Below, in pieces: positions 47,599 through 60,158 of a stretch of 64,000 nt of DNA. Origin of the DNA: Catenovulum agarivorans YM01 (GTDB lineage Bacteria; Pseudomonadota; Gammaproteobacteria; Enterobacterales; Alteromonadaceae); contig NZ_JH767524.1 in assembly GCF_000281085.1 (NCBI RefSeq), positions 4,863 through 68,862 of the forward strand. Reading direction: 5' to 3'. How positions within the stretch are numbered: the stretch's first letter is position 1; each line of letters opens with the position of its first letter. The notes beneath the pieces are model-generated. The model did no database searches, was not told the origin of the DNA, and worked only from the letters and a program-made list of their open reading frames with translations. Both the position numbers and the translations under genes were made by a program.

Positions 47599-47628
47599 AA
47601 GAGTTAATCTCCAGTTTCGTAGAAAGAT

Positions 47629-48264
47629 TTATAACTGATATAAATCATGTTTAATTATATATTCATTTACTGCAGCTGGCAGTAAACACAAACAATTGAG
47701 GCCAGCTTGATAACGCTGGCGAATTTGGCTAGAAGAAATTTCTAGCTCTGTGGTATCGGCAATAAATACATGCCCGCAGGGTTTACTGCTCAGCAGGCTG
47801 ACATCTTGGGTTTCAACCTGTAATAAATATTGTGCGATATCCTGATTTAAATCTTGTTTACAGCCGCCTCTTGGCACAACCAATAAGTGGGCAAAGTCAG
47901 TGAGTTGCTGCCAATCAGCCCAAGTATCTAAGCTATTGAGTGAGTCCATACCTATCATAAACACTAAGCTATCGTCAGCAAATTCCCTGCGTAATTGTTT
48001 GAGTGTATCTATGGTATAGGAAGCTTGTTCGCGCAAAAGCTCACGACTATCAATTTGTAAACGGCTATCAATACTGCTTGCCAACTCACACATAATCATT
48101 CTTTGTTCTGGTGTTTCAGTTGGATTGCTTTTGTGCGGCGGAATACAGTTAGGTAATAAATGAATTGAATCTGCATTTAACAATTCAGCTACTTCGAAAC
48201 TCGCTTGTAAGTGGCCGTTATGAATTGGATTAAAAGTGCCACCATAATAAATACGCACCTGCAT
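47629..48264 (-). CDS. nadD: Nicotinate-nucleotide adenylyltransferase
   Basis: 211 residues. Makes nicotinate adenine dinucleotide in NAD synthesis. N-terminal nucleotidyltransferase motif YYGGTFNPIHNGHL and the C-terminal ISSSQIRQRYQAG are intact. Directly abuts the holA stop. Confidence 0.96.
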   Translation of the reverse strand: MQVRIYYGGTFNPIHNGHLQASFEVAELLNADSIHLLPNCIPPHKSNPTETPEQRMIMCELASSIDSRLQIDSRELLREQASYTIDTLKQLRREFADDSLVFMIGMDSLNSLDTWADWQQLTDFAHLLVVPRGGCKQDLNQDIAQYLLQVETQDVSLLSSKPCGHVFIADTTELEISSSQIRQRYQAGLNCLCLLPAAVNEYIIKHDLYQL

Positions 48265-49311
48265 TTAATCTGCACCCATTTCCGCTATCATCAATTGATT
48301 AAATTGATGAATTTGGCTTTGGCTGCTGAACAAGGCACAAATATGCGCAATATGTAAATACGGGCTATCCAGACCATGCGATTTATAATTTATTTCAAAC
48401 TGTGCAAGTGCTTGTTGAATATTTTCCAATAAAGTTAAATTGAGTCGCTGTAATGCCTGGCGATATAAACCTTTACGGTTATCCCAAATGCGTAATTTTT
48501 TACACACAGCTTCAAACTGATTGCCCGCCAAGCAGAGCTCAATCAAGTTATCGACTTCACGCTGTAACATCCAAGTTAAAATAACCGGCTCTAACTCTTC
48601 ACCTTCTAAGCGTTTAATTATTTGCACAACTTTCTGGCGATTGTCGGCCAAAATATCTTCAGCTAACTGGAATACAGTAAAACGTGAATGATCAGATACC
48701 GCCTCACGCACTTGTGCTTCGTCAATCTGTTGATTTGGATATATCAAAGATAAACGTGCAACTTCTTGCGCAGCACCAGCTAAATTGCCTTCAAATAAAT
48801 TGCACAACAAGGCTGTCGCTTGTGGTGTAACATTCAGTTGATGTTGTTGAAACTGACCACGAAACCAATCCGGTAATTTGTTGCGCTCAATTTCATAAAC
48901 AGGAATATACCAAGCTTGTTTATCTAGTTCTTTAAACCATTTAGTTTTGGTTTGTTCTGCACCTAGCTTGCCACCCCAAACAACCAACAAATGTTCATTG
49001 TCTGATATAGCACACCAATCTTTAAAAAAGGCTGCACCTTCTTTACCCGGTTTAGCATTGGGCATTTCCACTTCAATCAACTTTTTGCTGGCAAATAACG
49101 ACAAAGCTTGCGCTTCATCTAATACAGTTTGCCAACTAAAATCTTCTTCACTATTAAAGCGCAAACGCTCATCAAAACCTTGGGCTAAACAGTGCTGACG
49201 AATTGCATCTAACGCTTGTTGCTGTTGGTATGGCTCGTCACCAAATACCAAAATAACTTTGGGTAGACTTTGTTGCAGCTGCCTTTGCAGTTGATTGAAA
49301 TAAATACGCAT
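48265..49311 (-). CDS. holA: DNA polymerase III subunit delta
   Basis: 348 residues (E. coli 343). Clamp-loader subunit that opens the beta clamp. N-terminal VILVFGDEPYQQQQALDAIR and the domain order fit the family. Its ATG overlaps the lptE stop (TAATG). Confidence 0.95.
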   Translation of the reverse strand: MRIYFNQLQRQLQQSLPKVILVFGDEPYQQQQALDAIRQHCLAQGFDERLRFNSEEDFSWQTVLDEAQALSLFASKKLIEVEMPNAKPGKEGAAFFKDWCAISDNEHLLVVWGGKLGAEQTKTKWFKELDKQAWYIPVYEIERNKLPDWFRGQFQQHQLNVTPQATALLCNLFEGNLAGAAQEVARLSLIYPNQQIDEAQVREAVSDHSRFTVFQLAEDILADNRQKVVQIIKRLEGEELEPVILTWMLQREVDNLIELCLAGNQFEAVCKKLRIWDNRKGLYRQALQRLNLTLLENIQQALAQFEINYKSHGLDSPYLHIAHICALFSSQSQIHQFNQLMIAEMGAD

Positions 49312-49808
49312 TAACGATTTTCCATTGATGCGAGTTGTAACAATATTTGCTCAGCCGCATGGCGGCGCAATTCAGCCAACAAAATCTTCATTTCTTTTGA
49401 TTTTGCTAATACAGCATCCGGATCGTCTTGGTAATCGCGCACTGCTTGTACATTAAGCACGCGCAGTTGTTGCTCTGGTAGTTGAAAGCTGTAACTCACT
49501 GTATATATGAGTTCGTACTCAGCCACCTGCGCGTTTGGAAAGAGTGATAATACTTCTCTGTCTAACTTAGCATTATTTATTTTCAAACGTGCACAGCTAT
49601 CGTTGTTCACTAGGTTCACTTTTGAGCGAACTAAGCGCTTTTCAAGCTCCATGCCCAGCAGTTTAAATTCACCTTGGTCTAAACAAATATTTTGCAAAGA
49701 AGGCGGCAAAGCATAACTACCACGTAATTGAAAACCACAACTGATTAGAAACAACAGAGCCAGCATAATGCTGGCTTGTTGGAGTATGCGCTTAAAAGCT
49801 CTATTCAT
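49311..49808 (-). CDS. lptE: LPS-assembly lipoprotein LptE
   Basis: 165 residues from the ATG at 49808; a TTG nine codons earlier, inside the end of leuS, is also open. Lipoprotein signal LALLFLISC, then GFQLRGSYALPPSLQ, the family N-terminus. It plugs the LptD barrel that inserts lipopolysaccharide. Position between leuS and holA is standard. Confidence 0.93.
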   Translation of the reverse strand: MNRAFKRILQQASIMLALLFLISCGFQLRGSYALPPSLQNICLDQGEFKLLGMELEKRLVRSKVNLVNNDSCARLKINNAKLDREVLSLFPNAQVAEYELIYTVSYSFQLPEQQLRVLNVQAVRDYQDDPDAVLAKSKEMKILLAELRRHAAEQILLQLASMENR

Positions 49809-49821
49809 CTGTTGGTACTTA

Positions 49822-52419
<2,598 letters not shown>

Positions 52420-52549
52420 CTATTATCCGGATACTGTAAGCTTACATTAATACTAATTAAATTTTGTTGCATAGGATAACTTACCAGCAAAGACAACGCC
52501 AATATTCGAATAACAATCTATACTAAATATTGAAATAAAATTGCCATTT

Positions 52550-52569
52550 AACCTGAGTTCAGGTTTTTT
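52550..52569 (+). terminator. Terminator-like hairpin in the ybeL leader
   Basis: AACCTG (52550-52555), loop AGTT, CAGGTT (52560-52565), then further T to 52569. It lies 26 bases before the plus-strand start at 52595, with no plus-strand gene upstream, so it may be a leader attenuator or a promoter-proximal element. Confidence 0.45.
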
Positions 52570-52594
52570 CTTGCTGACAAAGGAGCGATTCACC

Positions 52595-53074
52595 ATGAAA
52601 GCGAACAAATACCAAATGCTAATGGCTAAATTTTCAACTTGGTTAAAAGACAGTGCAGAACAAGAAACGCGTTCAATTGCTGAAGGTGTTGAGTTTTTAG
52701 AAAACTGGTTGCAAACAGGTTTAGAAGTTCATCAGCAAGAGTTCTACCATTCGTGGCAATATTTTCAACGTGATTTAGCCTACTTTATTGACGGATACCA
52801 GCAAGAAGCGAATGAATCCACATTTTATTTAACTGTAAAAGACAACCTATGGACCCTATTAGCAGAAATGACAGATAGAACTCAGCTTGAGTGGCGTGAG
52901 TTTTCCAGCGATTTAGATCATCAAGGCGTATACACAGCTGGTGAAGAAATCGCTTTTGGCCGCTTGCAATGTAGCCAATGCAAAGAAATTTTACTGATCA
53001 ATCATGTACAAATAATCCATCCATGCCTTGAGTGCGGCTGTACTCAATTCTCTCGCTTAAACGCAGTGCCATAA
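52595..53074 (+). CDS. ybeL: Zinc-ribbon protein, YbeL/DUF1451 family
   Basis: 159 residues from the ATG at 52595, with AGGAG 10 bases upstream. A helical N-terminal part (1-115) and a C-terminal zinc ribbon with Cys126, Cys129, Cys144 and Cys147 (CSQC and CLEC). E. coli ybeL also lies beside leuS. Function unknown. Confidence 0.85.
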   Translation: MKANKYQMLMAKFSTWLKDSAEQETRSIAEGVEFLENWLQTGLEVHQQEFYHSWQYFQRDLAYFIDGYQQEANESTFYLTVKDNLWTLLAEMTDRTQLEWREFSSDLDHQGVYTAGEEIAFGRLQCSQCKEILLINHVQIIHPCLECGCTQFSRLNAVP

Positions 53075-53160
53075 CTTTCTTATGGTGCTGTAACAATTTT
53101 TTAATCTATTTCACATTTATATCATTGACTTTAAGGGGCGTAGTCAGGCATGCTCACAAG

Positions 53161-53177
53161 CGCTTAAAAACTAAGCG
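53161..53177 (+). repeat. Short inverted repeat before the SGNH gene
   Basis: CGCTTA (53161-53166), AAAAC, TAAGCG (53172-53177), 28 bases before the start codon at 53205. Could be an operator or leader hairpin. Confidence 0.35.
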
Positions 53178-53204
53178 TAATCTAATAATATTAAGGTAGA
53201 AGTT

Positions 53205-54005
53205 ATGGAAAAACTATTAAAACAAATGTTCATCCCTTTAACCCTAGGCTTGACTCTGAGCACACCAGTTTCCGCACAATCTAACATTATTGCAGACGTA
53301 AATAACCCAGTGATTGGCTTAATTGGCGCAAGTTACGTCGACCCAGAAGCTGCTTATGGCAATACTGTCGGGCTAACTGCATTAAATGGTTCTTCGTATC
53401 GTGGTATCAATGATTTTTTAATAGGTGAGACAATTAACGACCCAACAGGATTAGTGTTTCGAGAAAAAGCAGAAGGTGGTGCAACCACAGACGGAGCAAA
53501 CGGCTTTAACAGTATGTTAGGTCAAGCCCAAGAATTGTATGAGCACACAACAATGTGGGGGGATGGCTCTCATCTAAAAGCTGCGGTTTTGTTTCAATTT
53601 AATGATTGCAAACACACAATAGCCGGCCTTTGTCCTACAATGGAAGATGTTTTAGCTGGGCCAATTCAAAATACTTTGCAAACCATAGCTTATTTGCAAC
53701 AAAACGATGTAAAAGTGTTTGTAATCAAGATGCCAGCTTACGAAGATTTAGACTTAGTTTTGACCGAAGAAATTTTTTCACAAGTCACACCAGGTTTTGC
53801 TGCAGCATCAGAAGAACAATACAGATTACTCCAACAAGCGTATGAACAACATGTCTATACTGCCGAGGGTGTTGTGTTGATTGATGCTTGGAATAAGTTT
53901 AAACACATGGGTGACGGACTGCACCCTGACTATAAAACTCGCAAAAAAGCGGCAAAAACAATTGTAAAATCTTTAAAAAAAGCGCTTAATAAAGATTCAA
54001 ATTAA
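53205..54005 (+). CDS. Secreted SGNH/GDSL-like hydrolase
   Basis: 266 residues with a signal peptide (about 1-24, ending PVSA). Block I reads IGLIGASYVD, so the usual GDS is GAS with Ser43 as likely nucleophile. FNDCKH (Asn133) fits the block III Asn, and DGLHPDYKTRKKAA gives Asp237 and His240 of the DxxH block. These three blocks support an SGNH esterase acting in the periplasm or outside; the substrate is unknown. The substitution of Asp by Ala next to the nucleophile is unusual but known from divergent members. Confidence 0.72.
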   Translation: MEKLLKQMFIPLTLGLTLSTPVSAQSNIIADVNNPVIGLIGASYVDPEAAYGNTVGLTALNGSSYRGINDFLIGETINDPTGLVFREKAEGGATTDGANGFNSMLGQAQELYEHTTMWGDGSHLKAAVLFQFNDCKHTIAGLCPTMEDVLAGPIQNTLQTIAYLQQNDVKVFVIKMPAYEDLDLVLTEEIFSQVTPGFAAASEEQYRLLQQAYEQHVYTAEGVVLIDAWNKFKHMGDGLHPDYKTRKKAAKTIVKSLKKALNKDSN

Positions 54006-54054
54006 TTTACAAGTTACACAATATTACAACAACAACGCACTTACACACAGCAAA

Positions 54055-54113
54055 GCCTAGCCACACACTAGGCATTTGGGCTACAGCAAACTTGTCTGTA
54101 GCTTTTATTTTTC
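54055..54113 (+). terminator. Two hairpins ending the SGNH transcript
   Basis: First stem GCCTAG/CTAGGC (54055-54073). Second stem GCTACAG (54080-54086) and CTGTAGC (54096-54102) followed by TTTTATTTTT, an intrinsic terminator facing the convergent S1-protein gene. Confidence 0.75.
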
Positions 54114-54114
54114 T

Positions 54115-54954
54115 TTATTTAGCTTTGTTATCCGACAAATAAATCCCATCTTTTTCTATACGGATATACTTTTGTTTGTACAAACCACCAATGGCTTTTT
54201 TGAATGCACCTTTGCTCATAGCCAATTCTTGTTTGATCACATGTGCATCGGTTTTATCGTGTAAAGGCAAAAATCCATTCGCTTGTTTAAGCTCACTAAT
54301 AATTTGTTTGGCATATTTATCTAAAGTTTCGCGGTGGCTTTGCAGCATTAAATCTATTTTGCCATCAGCACGGACTTGTTTGATAAAACCATCAACATGT
54401 TGGCCAAAACTCAAACGCTCAAACACTTCATTTTGATACAATACGCCAGAATGGCGGTTTTCGATAATCGCGTTATAACCTAAATCAGATTTATTTAGGA
54501 TCATCAATTTTACTGGCTGGTTAGCTGAGTATTTGGCAGGCGTTCGGTTCAAATATTGATCAGTTTTATTCGAAGCTGCCATGCGTCCCGCATCATCTAA
54601 ATATACATAAACCATATAACTGCGGCCAACTTCCATCGGCTGTTTTTGTTCAGATAATGGCACTAGTACATCTTTATCAACACCTATGTCTAAAAACGCG
54701 CCATATGGACTTAATGCAGATACTTTTAAACAAGCAAAGTCGCCGACTTGCGCTTTTACTCGGCGCATGGTCGCTGTTAAACGCTCTTTTGAATCGCTAA
54801 AAACAAAAGCTTCAACTTTTTCGCCAATTTCAGGTTTACCTAATGTCCACTTACGTGGCAAAAAAACTTCACCTAAATCTTCGCCATCTAACCAAAAGCC
54901 AATTTCGGCACCTTTTAATACAGTAAGCGACTGCACGCGGCCTAATTCAATCAT
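54115..54954 (-). CDS. CvfB/YitL-family S1 RNA-binding protein
   Basis: 279 residues from the ATG at 54954 (MIELGRVQSLTVLKGAEIGF); a GTG four codons earlier is also open. Successive S1-like OB domains: GEDLGEVFLPRKW (about 25-60), SPYGAFLDIGVDKDVLVPLS (about 80-105) and a further one near 155-215, ending in a winged-helix-like segment (LAMSKGAFKKAIGGLYKQKY). The domain order matches CvfB. Role in RNA binding is known for the family, with targets uncertain. Confidence 0.85.
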   Translation of the reverse strand: MIELGRVQSLTVLKGAEIGFWLDGEDLGEVFLPRKWTLGKPEIGEKVEAFVFSDSKERLTATMRRVKAQVGDFACLKVSALSPYGAFLDIGVDKDVLVPLSEQKQPMEVGRSYMVYVYLDDAGRMAASNKTDQYLNRTPAKYSANQPVKLMILNKSDLGYNAIIENRHSGVLYQNEVFERLSFGQHVDGFIKQVRADGKIDLMLQSHRETLDKYAKQIISELKQANGFLPLHDKTDAHVIKQELAMSKGAFKKAIGGLYKQKYIRIEKDGIYLSDNKAK

Positions 54955-55080
54955 TATTTGCTTCACGTAAAAAATTTGCCTGCATTATATACCCAAGCGA
55001 CTTGAAGATACATAACACACGCTAGCATCTTAGCCTTGCTTGAGTATAATACGTGCAATTATTTAACAGTTGAGATTGTT

Positions 55081-55803
55081 ATGGGAAGAAGTTTCGAAAA
55101 CCGCAAAGCGTCTATGGCGAAAACCCACGGCGCAAAAACAAAACTATATTCAAAATATGGTAAAGAAATTTATGTTGTCGCTAAAAATGGCAGTCCAGAT
55201 CCAGATGCAAATATTGCACTTCGCCGTTTAATTGATAAAGCGAAAAAAGATCAAGTTCCAGCACACGTTATTGAAAAAGCAATTGATAAAGCCAAAGGTG
55301 GTGCTGGCGAAGACTTCCAACCAGCTCGTTATGAAGGTTTTGGCCCTGGTAACTGCATGGTGATTGTTGACTGCTTAACTGACAACTCAAACCGTACTTT
55401 CGCCGATGTACGTAACTGTTTTACTAAAACAGATTCAAAAATGGGCGCTCCAGGTTCAGTTGTCCATATGTTTGAACACCAAGCCGTATTTGCATTTAAA
55501 GGCGAAGACGACGAAGCTATATTAGAAACTTTGTTAATGGCTGATTGTGACGTTGCTGATATTGAAAGTGAAGATGGCATGTTGACTGTGTTAGCACCAC
55601 ACACTGAATTCTACAAAATCAAAACCGCTTTAGCTGAAGAAGCAGGTATTGAAGAGTTTGAAATTGAAGAGATCACCTTCAATCCACAAACTTATGTTGA
55701 ACTGTCAGAAGATGATATGGCTAATTTTGATAAATTTATCAATATGCTAAACGATTGTGATGATGTACAAGAAATCTATCACAATGCTGAAATTCCAGCG
55801 TAA
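55081..55803 (+). CDS. YebC/PmpR-family regulator, YeeN-like
   Basis: 240 residues from the ATG at 55081 ([19 protein letters not shown]). Full-length family match: [20 protein letters not shown], the middle domain with [16 protein letters not shown] and [10 protein letters not shown], and the acidic C-terminal domain. YebC-family proteins bind DNA or, as recent work on the family shows, ease translation of proline-rich stretches. The N-terminus resembles the YeeN branch. A hairpin follows the stop at 55817-55838. Confidence 0.9.
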   Translation: MGRSFENRKASMAKTHGAKTKLYSKYGKEIYVVAKNGSPDPDANIALRRLIDKAKKDQVPAHVIEKAIDKAKGGAGEDFQPARYEGFGPGNCMVIVDCLTDNSNRTFADVRNCFTKTDSKMGAPGSVVHMFEHQAVFAFKGEDDEAILETLLMADCDVADIESEDGMLTVLAPHTEFYKIKTALAEEAGIEEFEIEEITFNPQTYVELSEDDMANFDKFINMLNDCDDVQEIYHNAEIPA

Positions 55804-56266
55804 AACCGCGAAAGCTGCTAGGTCTACGCTGACCTAGCAAGCGCACCAAAACAAAACAAAAACTAAAACCATCCGCACCACAAAAGAACAAAAACAAAAT
55901 TAAATCACCATTTTAATGCAAAATATATCCAATAAAAGAGTAAATCGATAAATCAACTCCCCAACATAATACAACAAAAAGTTAATATTATGTTTTAATC
56001 TAATTAAACCTCTCCCTAGCTAAGTGCAAAAACCTCAACAGTTGCAAATAAAGTTAGCCAGATGAAAATCAATCAAAACACCAACATAGTGCACTTCCAA
56101 CTTCACACATCAACTTAACACACTAAAAAATAAAGAAATAAAATCTAAAACCTCGCCATCACTGCAGAGAGATAATAGTGGTATTTATAAAACCACTTTA
56201 AATTTAGGCATTGATGTTGCTATTCCTTGAGTCTGATATTTTGGACCTTCATGCTAGAGGTAGAAC
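55804..56266. other. AT-rich intergenic region before the second chemoreceptor
   Basis: 463 bases without a gene. It contains the hairpin GCTAGGTC/GACCTAGC (55817-55838, loop TACGCT) after the YebC-family gene, a long A-rich stretch (about 55850-56160) in which I see no clear element, and a small inverted repeat AGTGGT/ACCACT at 56177-56197 before the chemoreceptor. Confidence 0.5.
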
Positions 56267-58414
56267 ATGAACCTAAAAAGTACCACCATGCACTTAACTG
56301 CCAAAGAAAAAAGCTGGTTACCCTGGTTTGGTAGCAATGGAAAATTTAGCTTAGGATATTCATGCTTAGTCAACCGCAGTACTTATCATGCAGTTGAACA
56401 GACCTTTGAAGGCATAGCGTCAACGCGGGTCAAAATATTACAACTGTGGACACATAATCAGTGGGATCATCTTAACTCGCTAGCAAATCTACTGGACTTT
56501 CAATCACTAGCAAATAACCAATCGTTATTGGTGAAAAAACTCAGTGCCGCCCCCGACTTTTCTGAAATTTTCATTGTAGATACTCATGGCGAGATTGTCT
56601 GTTCAACATACAGCCAAAGAGTGGGTCATAAACACACTCAACACAAAGCTTTATTTAAAGGCTTAGAACAAAAATTTTTGCATGGGCCGTATCAAGATAC
56701 AGACACGCTCAAAATTGGTCCATCTAGCTCTAAGTTTCACGACGAAGTGACCTTGATGTTTTATTTGCCAGTACAAATAAATCAAGATGAAAAAATTGTT
56801 GTTTGCGGCCGTGTTCCAAACGATGTAATAGGAGATCTGATTCAACGTGAAGCAGGACATATTTACCGTGAGTCAGGTGACAACTATTTGTTTATGGTTA
56901 ATTCGGTATTTGATCCAAGCATACCAGCTGGTGTTGCCTTATCACGTTCGCGTTTTGAAGACAGCACCTTTAGCCATGGCGAAAACCTAAAATCAGGTAT
57001 TGATACAGGTTATGGCATAGTTCAAGTTCGCCAACATACCGAATTTGAAATTCACTTTACCGACCCGGCAACCGGACAATTACACCCAGGAGTGCGTGAA
57101 ACCATCCGCAATGGTGAAAACCTCTACGTGCAATACCCAGGTTACAGTGATTACCGTCATATCCCAGTTATTGGTAAAGGGGTCACTTTCCAACTTGAAG
57201 GCTCGCCAGATACTTGGGGCATGATGTGTGAAGGTGATTTAGAAGAAGTGTATCGCCGCCGTTCAATCAATTTAAGTTTGATGAAAATTTATTTAGCACT
57301 CGTAACTTGTTTGGTTGGTCTCAATGCTGGTTTAAGTAATTTCACGGCCCTACCAACATGGGCAATTACTGGTGCAACAGGACTCGCTGCGTTAATTTCT
57401 TGTTTTGTATTTGCTCAATTAGGTACAAACAGAGTCTCCAACCGTCTGAATGAAATGACTCAAGTGATTCGAACCATAGCAGAAGGTGAAGGTAACTTAA
57501 CCCAAAGGTTAGATCCAAGCCGGATAAAACAAGACGAAACAGGTGATCTCAGCCGCTGGATTAACAGTTTTATTGATAACTTAGATGGTATTGTCGGCCA
57601 AGTAATCAATGCGTCTATGAATGTAAAAGAAACCAACGAAAACATGCTGCAACGTAATGAAGAAGCTCATAACAGCTCTTACCAAGTGCATGAGTCGATG
57701 CAACATATGCAAAGCCTGATAGAAAAACAGCGTGAAGTTATTTTGCAAGCATCTGATACTGCAGAAAACATGAAACTAACTATGGCTAAAGTGGTCGAAA
57801 AAGCCAAAACTGACTATCAAGATGCGCGTTCAGGCACACAAGCCATTAGAGACATAGTCGAAACCACAGCATCAAGCGTACAGTCAATTGACGCGCGCAT
57901 GGATGAAATAGGTAACATTATTAATGTGATTACCGAAATTACCAATCAAACCAATTTGTTAGCACTTAACGCTGCAATTGAAGCAGCCCGTGCTGGTGAA
58001 CATGGGCGAGGTTTCTCTGTCGTTGCCGATGAAGTTAGAGGATTAGCCGCTAGAACAGCTGAAGCTGCACAAGATATTCAAAGCATGATCCATGGCTTGC
58101 AGCATCAAACTAAAGAAGCTGTCACTTTTATGGAATCAGGTGTTAAAGATGTTGATCAGAGTTTACGCTTAACTGAAGCCGCCTCAAGCGAAAATCAAGA
58201 GCTACATCACATAGTTGAACGTATGTTCGAAACCATCAATGTAATTGAACAAAACAGCGCACGCAATGGACAAACCGCCCAAACAGTGACAGAGGTTACA
58301 CACAATATGGCAAAATCTATTGCCGAGCTGGCGGCTAGTTCAAATTTGGTTGACACCACTGCAAATAAACTCCAACAACTCGTTGGCATGTTTGAAGTTA
58401 GCACCCGACGTTAA
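56267..58414 (+). CDS. Methyl-accepting chemotaxis protein, large sensor before a membrane hairpin
   Basis: 715 residues. There is no N-terminal membrane segment. A sensor region (about 30-330) with Cache/PAS-like stretches ([24 protein letters not shown]) precedes two closely spaced membrane helices (about 338-356 and 366-386), a HAMP-like part (about 385-440) and a signalling domain with [20 protein letters not shown] and [20 protein letters not shown]. Without a first membrane helix the sensor should be cytoplasmic. Ligand unknown. Confidence 0.88.
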   Translation: MNLKSTTMHLTAKEKSWLPWFGSNGKFSLGYSCLVNRSTYHAVEQTFEGIASTRVKILQLWTHNQWDHLNSLANLLDFQSLANNQSLLVKKLSAAPDFSEIFIVDTHGEIVCSTYSQRVGHKHTQHKALFKGLEQKFLHGPYQDTDTLKIGPSSSKFHDEVTLMFYLPVQINQDEKIVVCGRVPNDVIGDLIQREAGHIYRESGDNYLFMVNSVFDPSIPAGVALSRSRFEDSTFSHGENLKSGIDTGYGIVQVRQHTEFEIHFTDPATGQLHPGVRETIRNGENLYVQYPGYSDYRHIPVIGKGVTFQLEGSPDTWGMMCEGDLEEVYRRRSINLSLMKIYLALVTCLVGLNAGLSNFTALPTWAITGATGLAALISCFVFAQLGTNRVSNRLNEMTQVIRTIAEGEGNLTQRLDPSRIKQDETGDLSRWINSFIDNLDGIVGQVINASMNVKETNENMLQRNEEAHNSSYQVHESMQHMQSLIEKQREVILQASDTAENMKLTMAKVVEKAKTDYQDARSGTQAIRDIVETTASSVQSIDARMDEIGNIINVITEITNQTNLLALNAAIEAARAGEHGRGFSVVADEVRGLAARTAEAAQDIQSMIHGLQHQTKEAVTFMESGVKDVDQSLRLTEAASSENQELHHIVERMFETINVIEQNSARNGQTAQTVTEVTHNMAKSIAELAASSNLVDTTANKLQQLVGMFEVSTRR

Positions 58415-58455
58415 CCAGTCAACCGACTCCCAAAAAGCAACAGTCAGACGTTGTA

Positions 58456-58469
58456 GCGCAAGGATGCGC
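58456..58469. repeat. Hairpin between chemoreceptor and convergent gene
   Basis: GCGCA, loop AGGA, TGCGC, placed between two converging stops. A weak shared terminator is possible; the T tail is poor. Confidence 0.4.
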
Positions 58470-58473
58470 GCCT

Positions 58474-59598
58474 TTATAATTGATAACGCAATCGACTATA
58501 TAAACTAGAAGAATCTGCATAATAATCCCACTGTGCGCCGACATCATTTCCTTTAAATAAGTTAACGCCAAACTCCCACACCCAGTACTGCGAAAAAGTT
58601 AGGTTATAATGTGCCATCAACATGCTGGACATTTGTTCAGTTGAAAATAAATTCGTCAGCGCGAGCGTTTGTTTATGATCAAAGTTGTATTGATATTCCA
58701 CTCCCATCCAGTTGGATCGGTTATCTTTCAGCCATTGTAAACGCAGAAAATGTTTTGACGCATTGGCGAAAAATTCAGGAGCAAAAACAATTAAATATTT
58801 GTTTTGATCGCTAGCCTGTGCAACTGCAGTATGGCCGATTTCAACGCCAACCTCACCTACAGAAATATGTGTGGTTACACTCACACCAAAGTGTTTCAGC
58901 TTATTGTGTTTAAAATTTCCATCACTAAATTGTGGCTGCTTCTGATATCCCAGATGATAAAACAACGCCCAAGTTACCCCTGTTGATTGTTGGCTTAATC
59001 TCAACATGTGTTCAGATTTATCAACCGCCTCTGCAGCTAATTGCACACTCTGTTGCTCTGTTACTTTGATACGCCCTTCATCGGCATATGTATTCGCAGC
59101 AAAAAATTTCGCCCAAACCCAGTCGAATTGAAGCTCAGTACCTAATATATTGAACGCTGTAACTTGAGCACCATCGTTCACATCATCTATATCACCTTTG
59201 TCTCGACCTATAGCTGGTGACTGCCAATCTTTGGCAAAAAGATCGTTAACGTAAAAGTATTGGCCGAGCCCCCAGTTTAGTGTTTGTCGCCCTAGAGTGA
59301 CCGCAATTTGTTCGTTTTCAAAACGCACGAACAACTCACACCAATCCGGGGTTGTCTCATCGAATATGCGATCAACAAATATCTCGGCACAAATACTGGC
59401 AGAAAAGTGTTCGCTTGAATACTCAGTTGCATATTCAGCACGAAACTCTTTGAGTAAACTAGCATCGCTTGCATGAGCAATTTCGGCGTAACCAGAAGTT
59501 GTCATATTGTGCTGTGCCGCACAAGGAAAAATACCTAAACAAATATTGACAAACACCAATGCAAAACGAGAACAATTTTCATTTTTAATCAATGACAT
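58474..59598 (-). CDS. Putative outer-membrane beta-barrel protein
   Basis: 374 residues. Signal peptide (about 1-28, LVFVNICLGIFPCAAQ). The rest alternates polar and aromatic residues in strand-length runs and has the motif VTLGRQTLNWGLGQYFYVND, seen in porin-like barrels (DUF1302-type) and ends with SRLRYQL. No family could be named with confidence. It stands alone, convergent with the chemoreceptor gene. Confidence 0.55.
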   Translation of the reverse strand: MSLIKNENCSRFALVFVNICLGIFPCAAQHNMTTSGYAEIAHASDASLLKEFRAEYATEYSSEHFSASICAEIFVDRIFDETTPDWCELFVRFENEQIAVTLGRQTLNWGLGQYFYVNDLFAKDWQSPAIGRDKGDIDDVNDGAQVTAFNILGTELQFDWVWAKFFAANTYADEGRIKVTEQQSVQLAAEAVDKSEHMLRLSQQSTGVTWALFYHLGYQKQPQFSDGNFKHNKLKHFGVSVTTHISVGEVGVEIGHTAVAQASDQNKYLIVFAPEFFANASKHFLRLQWLKDNRSNWMGVEYQYNFDHKQTLALTNLFSTEQMSSMLMAHYNLTFSQYWVWEFGVNLFKGNDVGAQWDYYADSSSLYSRLRYQL

Positions 59599-59691
59599 AG
59601 CCTACTCTCTCAAAAATTGAGCATACAATTCATTAAAATGCAAAATTTGTCATTACGCCAGAAAAAAATAAAGTAAATCAGATTTTTATTA

Positions 59692-59703
59692 AAGCCTAGG
59701 CTT
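59692..59703. repeat. Perfect 12-base palindrome AAGCCTAGGCTT
   Basis: Lies between the divergent outer-membrane-protein and small-operon genes, 93 bases before the former and 156 before the latter. A second inverted repeat, CATAAG/CTTATG (59718-59733), follows. Possible operator. Confidence 0.35.
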
Positions 59704-59859
59704 GCCCTGATAAGTTACATAAGATACCTTATGTTATTCGATGAAAGTCAATGTATTGGTAACAGAATATTTACTAAAAACTTGGCGCAGTTTTCAATCT
59801 CAAACTAAACTTAGTGACAGATAAAGATTAATTCCGACAGATGGAAGGGAGTAAAACTC

Positions 59860-60153
59860 TTGTTTGAAGCCAGCAATGTTACTTATTCAGTAAACAACAG
59901 TACAATAACTTTACGTGATGATAAAAAAGAGCTTTTATTAGTAACTCCACCTCAGTATAAGAACATTCACGTAACTCGGTACAGTGTAGAACTATCTGAT
60001 ATGCAGCCAGACAAACGCCCACATGTAAAAAACGTATTTTTACATGAAGTATTCAAGCGTGACAAAACCTTCTTTTTTGTCAAAGTTGGTGATACCGAAT
60101 ATCAAGTGGACTTGAAGTATCAAGAAAACCCAATTACAGCAATGAAATTCTAA
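59860..60153 (+). CDS. Unknown 97-residue protein, first gene of a pair
   Basis: Starts with TTG at 59860, supported by AAGGGAG 8 bases upstream; no in-frame ATG is near. No signal peptide or membrane segment. The sequence alternates short beta-like strands (NSTITLRDDKKELLLVTP, TFFFVKVGDTEYQVDLKY) and looks like a small all-beta domain. Not recognised. The next gene begins 6 bases later, so the two form an operon. Confidence 0.65.
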   Translation: MFEASNVTYSVNNSTITLRDDKKELLLVTPPQYKNIHVTRYSVELSDMQPDKRPHVKNVFLHEVFKRDKTFFFVKVGDTEYQVDLKYQENPITAMKF

Positions 60154-60158
60154 ATATC

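Noticed and set aside
55850-56160. A-rich stretch as a possible CRISPR or repeat array
   Set aside because: No regularly spaced repeat unit; just AT-rich non-coding sequence.
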